Assembly (NCBI GenBank): GCA_045537045.1
Contig: JAZSOS010000040.1
Location: 1 to 64,000 of the forward strand
DNA from: SIG480 sp045537045
GTDB taxonomy: Bacteria; Bacillota; Clostridia; Oscillospirales; JAAYXM01
Direction of reading: 5' to 3'
Length of the DNA stretch: 64,000 nucleotides
The position numbers were made by a program, and so were the translations under genes. The notes below the pieces were generated by a model. That model had not been told where the DNA came from. It searched no databases and saw only the letters and a program-made list of their open reading frames with translations. Of this stretch, positions 1-8,213 are shown in pieces. How positions within the stretch are numbered: the first letter of the stretch is position 1; the number at the start of each line of letters is the position of its first letter.

Positions 1-123
1 TACGAGGACAGCGCAAACGAAAGTAACCTAAAGCTTATTCTTGATGATATCCGCGGAATGAGCTCAAATCAGCTAAATATCCTTCGCGACAACATTCAGA
101 CCATAAAGAAATATGGAAAATAA
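1..123 (+). CDS. C-terminal end of an unidentified protein (partial)
   Basis: Frame 1 is open from the first base to a TAA at 121-123 and gives 40 residues ending in KKYGK. The charged, leucine-rich ending (LNILRDNIQTIKK) would form a helix. The start lies outside the window. A terminator-like hairpin follows 13 bases later, which supports a real gene end. Too little is visible to name a family. Confidence 0.6.
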   Translation, partial: YEDSANESNLKLILDDIRGMSSNQLNILRDNIQTIKKYGK

Positions 124-136
124 TATCACAAAGAAA

Positions 137-177
137 GTGCGTAAAATGTCGAATACGGGCATTTTGCGCACCTTTTT
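137..177 (+). terminator. Rho-independent terminator of the partial upstream gene
   Basis: GTGCGTAAAATG pairs with CATTTTGCGCAC around an 11-base loop, with one bulged or mismatched position, and is followed by CTTTTT. It lies directly after the stop codon of the partial gene. Confidence 0.7.
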
Positions 178-197
178 AAAAAAATTCAATTTTCCCA

Positions 198-226
198 TTG
201 ACGAAAACGTATTTTTATATTATAAT
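198..226 (+). promoter_or_regulatory. Promoter of the tRNA-Thr/tRNA-Gly unit
   Basis: TTGACG (198-203), a 17-base spacer and a perfect TATAAT (221-226), about 20 bases before the tRNA-Thr start. Confidence 0.8.
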
Positions 227-251
227 AGTTTATGCTCGTTAAAGCATAAAT

Positions 252-327
252 GCTGATGTGGCTCAGTCGGTAGAGCAGCTGATTCGTAATCAGCAGGTCA
301 GCGGTTCAAGTCCGCTCATCAGCTCCA
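252..327 (+). tRNA. tRNA-Thr (anticodon CGT)
   Basis: Full cloverleaf of 76 nt with encoded CCA. Acceptor GCTGATG pairs with CATCAGC; anticodon stem GCTGA/TCAGC encloses TTCGTAA (anticodon CGT, reads ACG); T arm AGCGG-TTCAAGT-CCGCT. It lies close to thrS, the gene for its own synthetase, in convergent orientation. Confidence 0.97.
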
Positions 328-328
328 G

Positions 329-354
329 CGCACGGCTTTACGTCCGTGCGTTTT
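329..354 (+). terminator. Hairpin between tRNA-Thr and tRNA-Gly
   Basis: CGCACGG pairs with CCGTGCG over an 8-base loop and is followed by TTTT. It could be a terminator or a processing hairpin. No separate promoter is evident before the tRNA-Gly gene, so read-through or processing is likely. Confidence 0.55.
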
Positions 355-359
355 ATATT

Positions 360-433
360 GCAGGTATAGTTCATCGGTAGAATGCAAGCTTCCCAAGCTT
401 GAGAGGAGGGTTCGATTCCCTTTACCTGCTCCA
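360..433 (+). tRNA. tRNA-Gly (anticodon CCC)
   Basis: 74 nt with encoded CCA. Acceptor GCAGGTA pairs with TACCTGC; anticodon stem CAAGC/GCTTG encloses TTCCCAA (anticodon CCC, reads GGG); the T loop is TTCGATT. Confidence 0.96.
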
Positions 434-445
434 GTTGCAAAAAAA

Positions 446-477
446 GAGTTGCGAATTAAAATCGCAACTCTTTTTTT
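446..477. terminator. Bidirectional terminator between tRNA-Gly and thrS
   Basis: GAGTTGCGA and TCGCAACTC form a 9-bp perfect stem flanked by an A-run on the left and TTTTTTT on the right. It can stop both the tRNA transcript (+) and the convergent thrS transcript (-). Confidence 0.85.
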
Positions 478-480
478 GTT

Positions 481-2235
481 TTATTTAATCACTTTGCTGT
501 TTACTTCTTCCGTAATCTTTGCGATGAACTCCTCAACAGACATGCTGCCGATATCACCGTCGCGGCGGTCACGGACAGAGACGGTTTTGTTCTCAATGTC
601 CTTATCGCCGACAACTATCATATACGGAACCTTTTCCATCTGGGCTTCACGTATCTTATATCCGATTTTCTCGTTGCGCTCGTCAACCTCAACTCTTACG
701 ATGCCCGCAGCTTCAAGTGCGCGCTTGACCTCGTAGACATAGTCAAAGTGGCGGTCTGCAATCGGAAGAAGCTTTACCTGCGTGGGAGCAAGCCATACCG
801 GGAATGCACCTGCATACTTCTCAATAAGAAGCGCAAGCGTTCTCTCATAGCAGCCGATTGATGTTCTGTGAATAATATACGGATTTTTCTTCACGCCGTC
901 TGCATCAACGTATTCCATACCGAACTTTTCAGCAAGCATCTGGTCAATCTGGATGGTGATGAGCGTGTCTTCTTTTCCGAAAACGTTCTTAATCTGGATA
1001 TCAAGCTTCGGGCCGTAGAACGCCGCCTCGCCGATACCTACTTTATACGGAATTTCGAGGTGGTCGAGAATCTTCTCCATCATATCCTGAGCCTCATTCC
1101 ACTGTCCCTCCGTGCCGATATACTTTTCGCGGTCTTCGGGATCCCACTTCGAGAAGCGGTAAGAAACGTCCTCATAAAGTCCCAAGGTTTTGAGCATATA
1201 AATTGCAAGCTCAAGGCAGCCCTTAAACTCGTCCTCAAGCTGTTCCGCAGTACACATAAGGTGACCTTCGGAAATCGTGAACTGACGGACACGGATAAGA
1301 CCGTGCATCTCGCCGGAAGCCTCGTTACGGAAAAGCGTTGAAGTTTCGTTTAAGCGCATCGGAAGGTCGCGGTAGCTTCTGCCGCGGTTGAGATATGCCT
1401 GATACTGGAACGGGCAAGTCATCGGACGGAGTGCAAACACCTCTTTGTCCGTTTCCTCATCACCCATTACAAACATACCGTCCTGATAATGATCCCAGTG
1501 TCCGGAAATCTTGTAAAGATCGCTCTTTGCCATAAGCGGGGTTTTAGTAAGAAGCCATCCGCGCTTCTGCTCCTCGTCCTCGACGAATCTCTGGAGAAGC
1601 TGGATTATTCTTGCGCCCTTCGGCAGAAGGATCGGAAGTCCCTGACCGATAACCTCACTCGTTGTGAAAAGCTCAAGCTCACGGCCGAGCTTGTTGTGGT
1701 CGCGCTTCTTTGCTTCCTCGCGCTGTTCAAGGTACGCATTAAGCTCATCCTTGCTCTGGAAAGCCGTTGCATAAATGCGCTGGAGCATCTTGTTCTTTTC
1801 ATCGCCTCTCCAATATGCGCCCGTTGCGCTGAGAAGCTTATATGCCTTTATCTTGCTTGTGTAGTTTACGTGCGGGCCTGCACAAAGGTCAACAAACTTA
1901 CCTTGCTTATAGAATGAGATTACCTCGCCCTCCGGGAGTGCCTCGATAAGCTCAATTTTATACGGCTCATCGCGCATAAGCTCAAGTGCCTCTTCTTTAG
2001 GAAGCTCAAAGCGTTCAATTTTGAGGTTTTCCTTTGCGATTTTTTTCATTTCAGCTTCTATTTTCTCAAGATCCTCCGCCGTAAACGGAGCTGTGGTATC
2101 AAAGTCGTAATAAAAGCCGTTGTCGATAGCCGGACCTATTGCAAGCTTAACCTCGGGAAAAAGTCTTTTTACTGCCTGTGCCATAACGTGCGAGGCACTG
2201 TGGCGTAAAATCTGAAGTTCGTTCATTTCTGACAT
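481..2235 (-). CDS. thrS: Threonyl-tRNA synthetase, form without TGS domain
   Basis: Class II synthetase that charges tRNA-Thr with threonine in the cytosol. The editing domain starts almost at the N-terminus: HSASH at about residues 12-16 and CAGPH near 118 are its hydrolytic metal-site motifs. The aminoacylation core (RPMTCPFQYQ, YRDLPMRLNE, IRVRQFTISEG) and the C-terminal anticodon-binding domain follow. At about 584 aa it is some 55-60 residues shorter than typical ThrRS because the N-terminal TGS domain is missing. Three in-frame ATGs lie close together; the second (2235) has AAAGG at 9 nt spacing, while the first overlaps that ribosome binding site. A T-box leader controls expression. 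Identity is certain; the exact start is less so. Confidence 0.96.
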   Translation of the reverse strand: MSEMNELQILRHSASHVMAQAVKRLFPEVKLAIGPAIDNGFYYDFDTTAPFTAEDLEKIEAEMKKIAKENLKIERFELPKEEALELMRDEPYKIELIEALPEGEVISFYKQGKFVDLCAGPHVNYTSKIKAYKLLSATGAYWRGDEKNKMLQRIYATAFQSKDELNAYLEQREEAKKRDHNKLGRELELFTTSEVIGQGLPILLPKGARIIQLLQRFVEDEEQKRGWLLTKTPLMAKSDLYKISGHWDHYQDGMFVMGDEETDKEVFALRPMTCPFQYQAYLNRGRSYRDLPMRLNETSTLFRNEASGEMHGLIRVRQFTISEGHLMCTAEQLEDEFKGCLELAIYMLKTLGLYEDVSYRFSKWDPEDREKYIGTEGQWNEAQDMMEKILDHLEIPYKVGIGEAAFYGPKLDIQIKNVFGKEDTLITIQIDQMLAEKFGMEYVDADGVKKNPYIIHRTSIGCYERTLALLIEKYAGAFPVWLAPTQVKLLPIADRHFDYVYEVKRALEAAGIVRVEVDERNEKIGYKIREAQMEKVPYMIVVGDKDIENKTVSVRDRRDGDIGSMSVEEFIAKITEEVNSKVIK

Positions 2236-2263
2236 TTCTATCATCCTTTCATATATAAGTAAA

Positions 2264-2512
2264 CAAAAACACCCTTATCCGCAGACGTTACCACGGATTA
2301 AGGGTGCACAAGTGCACGGTTCCACCTTAATTTTAACTCATTTCCCGTTAACGCAGGCTCACGGCAGAGAATACTTATTTTCCTCTCTGCAGCTCAGGAG
2401 CGGTCTTCACCAAAGCAAAGCACCGGATGCTCACAGCCAAGACGGCAAAACCCGTCAGGACATCCTTCTCTGTATGCTCCGCGAAAGGCTACTCTTTCCT
2501 TCACAGCTTTTA
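2264..2512 (-). promoter_or_regulatory. T-box riboswitch leader of thrS (specifier probably ACC)
   Basis: Read on the minus strand, the transcript begins with the typical GAAGGAAAGAGTA segment of T-box stem I. It carries the conserved T-box TTAAGGTGGAACCGTGC (2314-2330) and then an intrinsic terminator (2264-2306): CACCCTT-A-ATCCG pairs with CGGAT-AAGGGTG, followed by TTTTT. An ACC triplet at 2402-2404, just 3' of GGTGAAG and before CTCCTGAGC, is the likely specifier for tRNA-Thr. Uncharged tRNA-Thr should favour the antiterminator and switch on thrS. Confidence 0.93.
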
Positions 2513-2519
2513 TGAGGTT

Positions 2520-2548
2520 ATTATATCATACGATATTTCAAACGTCAA
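2520..2548 (-). promoter_or_regulatory. thrS promoter
   Basis: On the minus strand: TTGACG (2543-2548), a 17-base spacer and a perfect TATAAT (2520-2525), just upstream of the T-box leader. Confidence 0.85.
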
Positions 2549-2670
2549 GGAAAATTTGTTCAATGCAGCTTTGCACATATCAAGCTTTATTCCAGAACTC
2601 GCAAATATCCGGAGAATCGTTGCGGATATCGATTCGACGATAAAACATAATATAAATTTTTATAATTTGC

Positions 2671-2699
2671 TGGACTTATACGCAAAAATAGTGTAAAAT
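2671..2699 (+). promoter_or_regulatory. Probable promoter of the ECF S-component gene
   Basis: TGGACT (2671-2676), a 17-base spacer and TAAAAT (2694-2699). The same TGGAC(A/T)-17-TAAAAT design appears before the membrane-protein gene at 54785. No FMN riboswitch was seen in the leader, although the gene looks like RibU. Confidence 0.5.
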
Positions 2700-2789
2700 A
2701 AAATATATCTCTATTATTTCAGCGACTACAACGACAAAAAGCTTTACAGGATAAAAAAAGACGGCACGGGTAAAGAGTGCCTGAACTGA
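2697..2789 (+). pseudogene. Remnant of a DUF5050/YD-like repeat protein C-terminus
   Basis: After a TAA at 2694 a short frame runs to TGA at 2787-2789 and reads about 30 residues, including NDKKLYRIKKDGTGKECLN. The pattern KLYRIKxDGTGKxxLN is typical of DUF5050-type repeats in clostridial surface proteins. There is no start codon or ribosome binding site, and the frame overlaps the presumed leader of the next gene, so it is best read as the decayed tail of a lost gene. Recognition rests on about 18 residues. Confidence 0.35.
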
Positions 2790-2808
2790 TTATATGAGGT
2801 GACCTTTT

Positions 2809-3372
2809 ATGAACACAGTAAACCAGAATAAAAAAACATTCACAACAAGAAAAATGGTAATTATCGGACTCTTTGTTGCACTGAGCTACGTAATAAGCTT
2901 GTTTGAATTTCCGGTATTTCCCGCAACACCGTATTTAAAGCTTGACTTCGGCAATGTTTTCATTCTTCTCACAGGCTTCCTTTTCGGCCCGCTCTCCGGT
3001 ATTATTGCCTGTGTGCTCAAAGAGCTTCTGTGCCTTATCGGTACAACAAGCGGCGGGGCCGGACAGGTCGCAAATGCGCTTGTTACAATCGCATACATCA
3101 TCGTTCCCTGCAGCGTGTATAAATACAAAAAAGGACTTAAAACCGTTATCCTCACGCTCATTCTCGCCTGCCTTCTCGGTACGGGCGCGGCGCTTATTGC
3201 AAACCGTTTTGTCGTTTTTCCGCTTTATATGGGAGAAAGCGCGGCTTCGGTTTTCTCGGAAGTTTTCTGGTATGTAACGGCATTCAACGCAATAAAGACG
3301 CTTGCCGTCAGCACAGTCACCGTTCTTTTGTACAAGCGACTTTCGGTATTCATCAAAAGAATAACCGCTTAA
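2809..3372 (+). CDS. ribU: ECF transporter S component, riboflavin (RibU) type
   Basis: Substrate-binding membrane subunit of an energy-coupling-factor transporter, which would work with a shared EcfA-EcfA'-EcfT module encoded elsewhere. The 187-aa protein has a short basic N-terminus and about six hydrophobic segments. PATPYLKLDFGNVFILLTGF followed by GPLSGIIACVLKELLCL matches the signature region of RibU-like S components, in which KLDF and the following helix help bind flavin. The ribosome binding site GAGGTGA is well placed. It is monocistronic, with a terminator 12 bases after the stop. Specificity is inferred: related S components for other vitamins share this fold. Confidence 0.75.
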   Translation: MNTVNQNKKTFTTRKMVIIGLFVALSYVISLFEFPVFPATPYLKLDFGNVFILLTGFLFGPLSGIIACVLKELLCLIGTTSGGAGQVANALVTIAYIIVPCSVYKYKKGLKTVILTLILACLLGTGAALIANRFVVFPLYMGESAASVFSEVFWYVTAFNAIKTLAVSTVTVLLYKRLSVFIKRITA

Positions 3373-3384
3373 CTGAAAATTATA

Positions 3385-3419
3385 AAATCATCCATCCGCT
3401 GCGCGGATGGATGATTTTT
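3385..3419. terminator. Bidirectional terminator between ribU and the lysozyme gene
   Basis: AAATCATCCATCCGC pairs with GCGGATGGATGATTT around a 3-base loop, with A-rich and T-rich flanks, between two convergent genes. Confidence 0.85.
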
Positions 3420-3421
3420 GC

Positions 3422-4150
3422 TTATTTCCGTTTGACATATCTTCGAAAATCCGAGCGTGAGCCGTTGTATATGTTCATATCTATATGCTCTTCCTCGCCG
3501 TCATAGCCGGGAAGGGTTTCCGTATGCGAATACTGCCAAAACGTCCATTCACGCCCGTCGGGCAAAGACGGCTCCTTCACAAGGTCGCACAGCCATATAT
3601 CGCAGTCGCGATATCCTCCGGAAACATAAAGCGAATACGCGCGACGGTTGGTGTAGATAATCGGGTAAACCCCGTACTCCTCATACAACCTCTCAACCAT
3701 CACATCAAGTATCTCGCGTACATATGCTGCGCTTGGGGGCTTGTCGTTATATTTCCCGTAAAGCTCAAGGTCAATAACCGGAGGGAGCTTTATTTTATCG
3801 GCATCCACTGTGGAAATAAAGTTTTCCGCCTGTTCTTTTCCGCCACTCTCAAAGCTCATAAAATGGTACGCGCCTGCGGCAATATCGGTATCGCCAATGT
3901 TCTCAATGTTGTCACGAAACATCTTATCGCGGAAGGTGCTTCCCTCAGTCGCTTTTATAAATGCAAAGTCAATATCGCTCTCTTCAAGCTCTTTCCAGTC
4001 GATATATCCCTGATAAGAGGACACGTCAACGCCGCGCACGGGAAAACGCTCCCGTGCGCGACGGCTTAAATGTATGGTTATTCCGCATATCGCCAATGCA
4101 AAAAACAGCACGGCAATTATAATCCTCTGTGTCAGCTTATGTCTTTGCAT
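3422..4150 (-). CDS. GH25 family lysozyme, membrane-anchored or secreted
   Basis: Probable N-acetylmuramidase acting on peptidoglycan outside the cell. Residues 10-28 form a hydrophobic signal-anchor after a basic start. The GH25 domain follows: RGVDVSSYQGYIDW near residue 39, FAFIKATEG near 63, VIDLEL near 126 (acidic catalytic pair), IIYTNRRAY and WQYSHTETLPGYDGEEEHIDMN at the end. No cell-wall-binding repeats are present, so attachment would rely on the N-terminal helix. The gene lies 68 bp downstream of galT with a hairpin in the gap and may be read from the gal transcript. Confidence 0.9.
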   Translation of the reverse strand: MQRHKLTQRIIIAVLFFALAICGITIHLSRRARERFPVRGVDVSSYQGYIDWKELEESDIDFAFIKATEGSTFRDKMFRDNIENIGDTDIAAGAYHFMSFESGGKEQAENFISTVDADKIKLPPVIDLELYGKYNDKPPSAAYVREILDVMVERLYEEYGVYPIIYTNRRAYSLYVSGGYRDCDIWLCDLVKEPSLPDGREWTFWQYSHTETLPGYDGEEEHIDMNIYNGSRSDFRRYVKRK

Positions 4151-4167
4151 TTTTCTCTCTTTTCAAT

Positions 4168-4212
4168 AAGCCGAGGGGAGATGTCCCCCAGGTATTCGTC
4201 TCTCCTCAGCTT
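4168..4212 (-). repeat. Inverted repeat between galT and the lysozyme gene
   Basis: AAGCCGAGGGGAGA pairs with TCTCTCCTCAGCTT with G-U pairs allowed, across a 17-base loop. There is no T-run on the minus side, so it may be a processing or mRNA-stability hairpin rather than a strong terminator. Confidence 0.45.
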
Positions 4213-4218
4213 AAGTTT

Positions 4219-5703
4219 TTACTTTACACTGCCAATGAATTTATCAAACTCCGCCATGCCCTTTTCATCACGCGAGAACACACCCGCGCACGCAAGAACC
4301 TTGGCAAAAACCTTGCCTATCTCCTGCTTGAAGTATTCAAGAAAACTTATATTTGGGGGCTTTTGCGGCAATATCTCGCGCGCCCACGCGGCGTGCTTTT
4401 CTATTTCCTCGCACTCCGAGAAATCGCGTCCGTCTTCGGCATACTCACACATAATGGATAACTCGCGCACAAGACGTGACGGAAGCACCGCAAGCCCCAT
4501 CACCTCAATAAGCCCTATATTCTCTCTCTTTATGTGATGAAGCTCTTCATGTGGATGATAAACCCCGAGCGGATGCTCATCGTTTGTGATATTGTTGCGC
4601 AGAACAAGGTCAAGCTCATACATATCACCGCGACGTCTTGCAATCGGCGTTATCGTGTTGTGCGGAGTATCATCCGTATACGCAAATATATACGCCTCTT
4701 CGTCAGTATATTCACGCCACGCGCCGAGTATTCGCGAGGCAAGTGCGGAGAGCCGCTCTTTATCCTGTGATGCAAGACGGATAACCGACATCGGCCACTT
4801 TACGCGTCCGACCGTTACATCCTCAAATCCCGGCACGGTATATTCCTTTTCGACAGGTGCGCGTTCCATTGCAAAGGTATAACGCCCGCCCTGAAAATGC
4901 TCGTGGGAAAGAATAGAACCGCCTACAATCGGAAGGTCAGCATTTGAACCGATAAAGTAATGCGGGAAAACATCAATAAAGGACAGAAGCTTTGGGAACA
5001 CCGCATCATCAATTTTCATCGGAATGTGGCGAGAATTAAGTGCGATGCAATGCTCGTTATAGTAAACATACGGTGAGTACTGGAACTTCCAAAGCTCGCC
5101 GTTTATCTCTATCGGCACAATCCTGTGGTTCTGCCTTGCGGGAAAATCAAGCCTTCCCGCATACCCTTCGCTCTCCGCACACAGCGCACACGCGGGATAT
5201 CCCGACTTCGGCGCATTTTTTGCCGCGGCAATCTCTCGCGGATCCTTTTCCGGCTTTGCAAGGTTTATCGTAATGTCGAGCGTGCCATACTCCGTGTCTA
5301 CCGTCCATTTCATATCCCGTGCTATTCTGTAACGCCGGATGTAGTCGGTGTCCTGCGAAAAATTATAATACCAGTCCGTTGCACATTCAGGGCTTTCAAG
5401 ATACATCTCGCAAAATTTTGAAATTACCTCGGACGGACGCGGAGTGAGAATGCCCATTATGCGCGTGTCAAAAAGGTCGCGCTCTGTCTGCGTGTCCTCT
5501 ATTATCCCTTTCTCCACAGCAAAATCGCACAGCGAGGTAAGGATTTCCTCAATTCCTTTCTCTGCCGCTTGCTCTTCCTTAAACTCTGAAAGACCAAGGA
5601 CGTCAATCAATTGGTTTTTTATATACGTTTCGTCAAGCGGCGAGATAAGCTCGCGCTCCATGGCATACAAAACCACCGCATTTATGTCCGAATACACGCT
5701 CAT
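4219..5703 (-). CDS. galT: Galactose-1-phosphate uridylyltransferase, class II
   Basis: Transfers UMP from UDP-glucose to galactose-1-phosphate in the Leloir pathway. The 494-aa length and the start MSVYSDINAVVLYAMERELI are typical of the Firmicutes type II family, which lacks the HPH motif of the E. coli form. The central region has SYSPYVYYNEH-type sequence and SHEHFQGGRY, followed by LRNNITNDEHPLGVYHPHEELHHIKRENIGLIEVMGLAVLP. Its ATG overlaps the galE stop in an ATGA tetranucleotide (5700-5703), so the two are translationally coupled. It is last in the galK-galE-galT operon. Confidence 0.95.
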   Translation of the reverse strand: MSVYSDINAVVLYAMERELISPLDETYIKNQLIDVLGLSEFKEEQAAEKGIEEILTSLCDFAVEKGIIEDTQTERDLFDTRIMGILTPRPSEVISKFCEMYLESPECATDWYYNFSQDTDYIRRYRIARDMKWTVDTEYGTLDITINLAKPEKDPREIAAAKNAPKSGYPACALCAESEGYAGRLDFPARQNHRIVPIEINGELWKFQYSPYVYYNEHCIALNSRHIPMKIDDAVFPKLLSFIDVFPHYFIGSNADLPIVGGSILSHEHFQGGRYTFAMERAPVEKEYTVPGFEDVTVGRVKWPMSVIRLASQDKERLSALASRILGAWREYTDEEAYIFAYTDDTPHNTITPIARRRGDMYELDLVLRNNITNDEHPLGVYHPHEELHHIKRENIGLIEVMGLAVLPSRLVRELSIMCEYAEDGRDFSECEEIEKHAAWAREILPQKPPNISFLEYFKQEIGKVFAKVLACAGVFSRDEKGMAEFDKFIGSVK

Positions 5704-6689
5704 CCGTTGTACCCCTCAGGATGAGTTTTGTGCCAGTTCCACGCAGAGCCGACAATTTCATCAAGGTCGGCATGCTTCGGATTCCAACCGAGAACTTTGC
5801 GTGCCTTGTCACTTGATGCGATAAGCCGTGCCGGATCTCCCGCGCGGCGCGGTGAGACAATCTCCGGTATCGGATGCCCCGTAACGCGGCGGGCGCTCTC
5901 GATAACCTCACGGACGGTAAAGCCCACTCCGTTGCCGAGGTTGAATATATCGCTCTCCCCGCCGTTTTCAAGATACTCAACAGCGAGAATATGAGCATCG
6001 GACAAATCCGTGACGTGAATATAGTCGCGAACGCACGTTCCGTCCTTGGTGTCATAATCGTTGCCGAAAACATATATAGCCTCGCGCTTTCCGTTTGGAA
6101 CCTGAAGAATAAGCGGGATAAGGTGCGATTCCGGGTTGTGTGCCTCGCCGATGCTTCCGCTTGCGTCCGCACCGCAGGCGTTGAAATAACGAAGTGATAC
6201 AAAGCGTATGCCGTGGGCATTGCCCGCCCATTTGAACATTTTTTCCATTGCAAGCTTCGTCTCCCCGTACGGGTTTGTCGGGCACGTTCTGTCATCCTCA
6301 AGTATCGGCACTCTTTCCGGTTCACCGTAAGTTGCCGCTGTGGATGAGAACACAATTTTGTCAATTCCTGCCTCAACCATAACCTCAAGCAGGGTTATTG
6401 CCCCGCCGACGTTGTTGTTGTAGTATTTCAGCGGGTCGGTCACGCTCTCGCCAACGAGCGAGCATGCGGCAAAATGAATTACGGCATCAAAGCCCGCACC
6501 GCAAAACGCTTTTCTCAAAAACTCCTTATCGCGGATATCGCCTTTTAGAAACTCTGCACCCTCGTGAACAGACTCAAGATATCCTGTCTGAAGGTTGTCT
6601 ATGACCGTGACCGCGTGACCGCGCTCAACAAGTCCGCGAACCGTGTGCGAGCCGATATATCCCGCACCTCCAAGCACTGCAATCTTCAT
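5700..6689 (-). CDS. galE: UDP-glucose 4-epimerase
   Basis: Interconverts UDP-galactose and UDP-glucose using NAD. It is an extended short-chain dehydrogenase of 329 aa with the dinucleotide motif GGAGYIGSHT at residues 7-16, a serine/threonine segment SSTAATYGEP and the catalytic YGETKLAME (YxxxK) near 146. LSDAHILAVEYL and GNGVGFTVREVI follow. It lies 14 bp after galK and overlaps galT by 4 bp. Besides galactose breakdown it can supply UDP-galactose for the surface polysaccharide encoded nearby. Confidence 0.96.
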   Translation of the reverse strand: MKIAVLGGAGYIGSHTVRGLVERGHAVTVIDNLQTGYLESVHEGAEFLKGDIRDKEFLRKAFCGAGFDAVIHFAACSLVGESVTDPLKYYNNNVGGAITLLEVMVEAGIDKIVFSSTAATYGEPERVPILEDDRTCPTNPYGETKLAMEKMFKWAGNAHGIRFVSLRYFNACGADASGSIGEAHNPESHLIPLILQVPNGKREAIYVFGNDYDTKDGTCVRDYIHVTDLSDAHILAVEYLENGGESDIFNLGNGVGFTVREVIESARRVTGHPIPEIVSPRRAGDPARLIASSDKARKVLGWNPKHADLDEIVGSAWNWHKTHPEGYNG

Positions 6690-6703
6690 ATATTTTTGTC
6701 TCC

Positions 6704-7873
6704 TTATCTTATCTTCATCCCGCCGTCCTTACGGATGGTGAGAACGTTATAGATATCTTTTCCTATCATCGCATCAACGCCAGCGCAGAAGCTTTCCGTC
6801 ATATCGCACGGAACAAACGCCTCAAGCGTACCGCCAAAGCCGCCGCCCTGAATACGCACCGCACCGTGTCCGGAAAGGAGCTTCTCACACACTGCAAGCG
6901 CATATGCCATTGCCTGATCGCGAACACTTCCGGAAACGTAGACATTCTGCAGGTATTTAAACGACGAGTTTCCGGACTCCGTGACAAGCTTCAAAAATCC
7001 CTCAAAGTCGCCACGGCGTAAAGATTCTGCCTCACGCACGGCACGCTCCGTTTCCGCAAAGAAATGTACCGCGCGCAGTACCGCACGGTCACCCACGTTT
7101 TTTCTCACCTGCGCAATGCGCGAATAAAACTCGCTTTCCGCAACCTCAGAAAGAACGTCCTTTCCGAAAATGGCCGCAACGCTTTTCATCTCTGCAGGAA
7201 TGCTTGCATACTCTGCCGTAAGGTCAGCATGGTCTGCGCCCGCGTCAATTATAACAAGATCATAGCCGTGAGCTTTGAGGTCACACTCTATCTTCTCTAT
7301 TTTTGCAGGGTTATGTGAAAAGTCAATCGCAACTATACCGCCGACGGAGCTTGCTATTTGGTCCATAAGCCCGCTCGGCTTTCCAAAATGCACAGTTTCC
7401 GCATACTGCCCTATCTCGGCAATCTCCATGGCATTAAATCCCACTCCGGACAAATCCGAAAGCGCGGTTGCGATAAGCACCTCAAACGCCGCCGAGCTTG
7501 AAAGCCCAGACCCGCGCAGAACATCAGACACAATGTACATATCCGCACCGCAAACTGCTCTTCCGCGCTTTAAAAAAGCATCGGCTACGCCGCGGATAAG
7601 TGCGGAAGTTGTATTTTTGTCCTCTTCGCGAACGGACAAATCCGAAAGGTCAATCTCAATCAACGGATAGCCCTCGCTCTTTACGCGGACAACTTGTTCC
7701 CCATTTTTCGCCGCTGCAGCGCGCATATCAAGGTTTACACCTGCTGCAAGCACGCACCCACACTGGTGGTCGGTATGGTTACCGCCAAGCTCAACACGCC
7801 CCGGAGCACTGTAAACGGAAACCCCGTCACGTTCTCCGAACATCTTATAAAAAGAATTAATAAGCTTTTCCAT
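6704..7873 (-). CDS. galK: Galactokinase
   Basis: GHMP-family kinase that phosphorylates galactose at C1 with ATP. The 389-aa protein has the galactose-binding signature APGRVELGGNHTDHQ near residue 23, the phosphate-binding loop GSGLSSSAAFE near 120 and a C-terminal GHGAVRIQGGGFGGTLEAFVPC motif. First gene of the minus-strand galK-galE-galT operon. No galactose transporter or GalR-type regulator is visible next to it. The upstream region holds an ATTGT...ACAAT inverted repeat near 7911-7932 but no convincing consensus promoter. Confidence 0.96.
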   Translation of the reverse strand: MEKLINSFYKMFGERDGVSVYSAPGRVELGGNHTDHQCGCVLAAGVNLDMRAAAAKNGEQVVRVKSEGYPLIEIDLSDLSVREEDKNTTSALIRGVADAFLKRGRAVCGADMYIVSDVLRGSGLSSSAAFEVLIATALSDLSGVGFNAMEIAEIGQYAETVHFGKPSGLMDQIASSVGGIVAIDFSHNPAKIEKIECDLKAHGYDLVIIDAGADHADLTAEYASIPAEMKSVAAIFGKDVLSEVAESEFYSRIAQVRKNVGDRAVLRAVHFFAETERAVREAESLRRGDFEGFLKLVTESGNSSFKYLQNVYVSGSVRDQAMAYALAVCEKLLSGHGAVRIQGGGFGGTLEAFVPCDMTESFCAGVDAMIGKDIYNVLTIRKDGGMKIR

Positions 7874-8213
7874 AAATTCACCGCCGTATCATAAGTTTAC
7901 AGTATCTATTGTATACCATAACAGACAATTTATAAACGGCAAAAAGGAATGCAGTAACATCTTCTCTGCACTTTATTCCCTGAATATTGTAGCACAATGC
8001 CTTATACTTGTCAAACAAGCTCCCTGTAAAGTTGCAATTCCCTCTTGACGTAAATTCAAAGTTGGTGTATCATTCATTTATCATTTGAAATGATATTCAA
8101 TTGCAAAAGTTCTCCTCTTGTACCCGAAGCCCCGTTACTTCGATTGCAGTTGAACACGTGCGCTTGCAGCAGGATATCTCAAATGATACAAAACACAACG
8201 GAAAGGAAAAACT
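7874..8213. other. Divergent intergenic region between galK and the collagen-like gene
   Basis: 340 bases without a coding gene. The left half is the galK leader, with an imperfect hairpin GGAATGCAG/CTGC...ATTCC near 7946-7980. The right half holds a strong plus-strand promoter and a palindrome, listed separately. No RNA gene was recognised. Confidence 0.6.
8045..8094 (+). promoter_or_regulatory. Promoter plus palindromic operator of the collagen-like gene
   Basis: TTGACG (8045-8050), 17-base spacer, TATCAT (8068-8073). The perfect palindrome ATCATTTGAAATGAT (8080-8094) sits at the expected transcription start, a typical repressor position. A related half-site, ATCTCAAATGAT, lies at about 8174-8185. 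The leader is long, about 130 bases. Confidence 0.6.

Noticed and set aside
2521..2808. FMN riboswitch upstream of the RibU-like gene
   Set aside because: None of the conserved FMN-element segments (such as the AGGGGCxxxxxGAAA start) are present in the short leader.
7874..8213. GalR/LacI-type operator upstream of galK
   Set aside because: Only an ATTGT...ACAAT repeat and a single TGTAAACT-like half-site are visible; no convincing symmetric operator or promoter.
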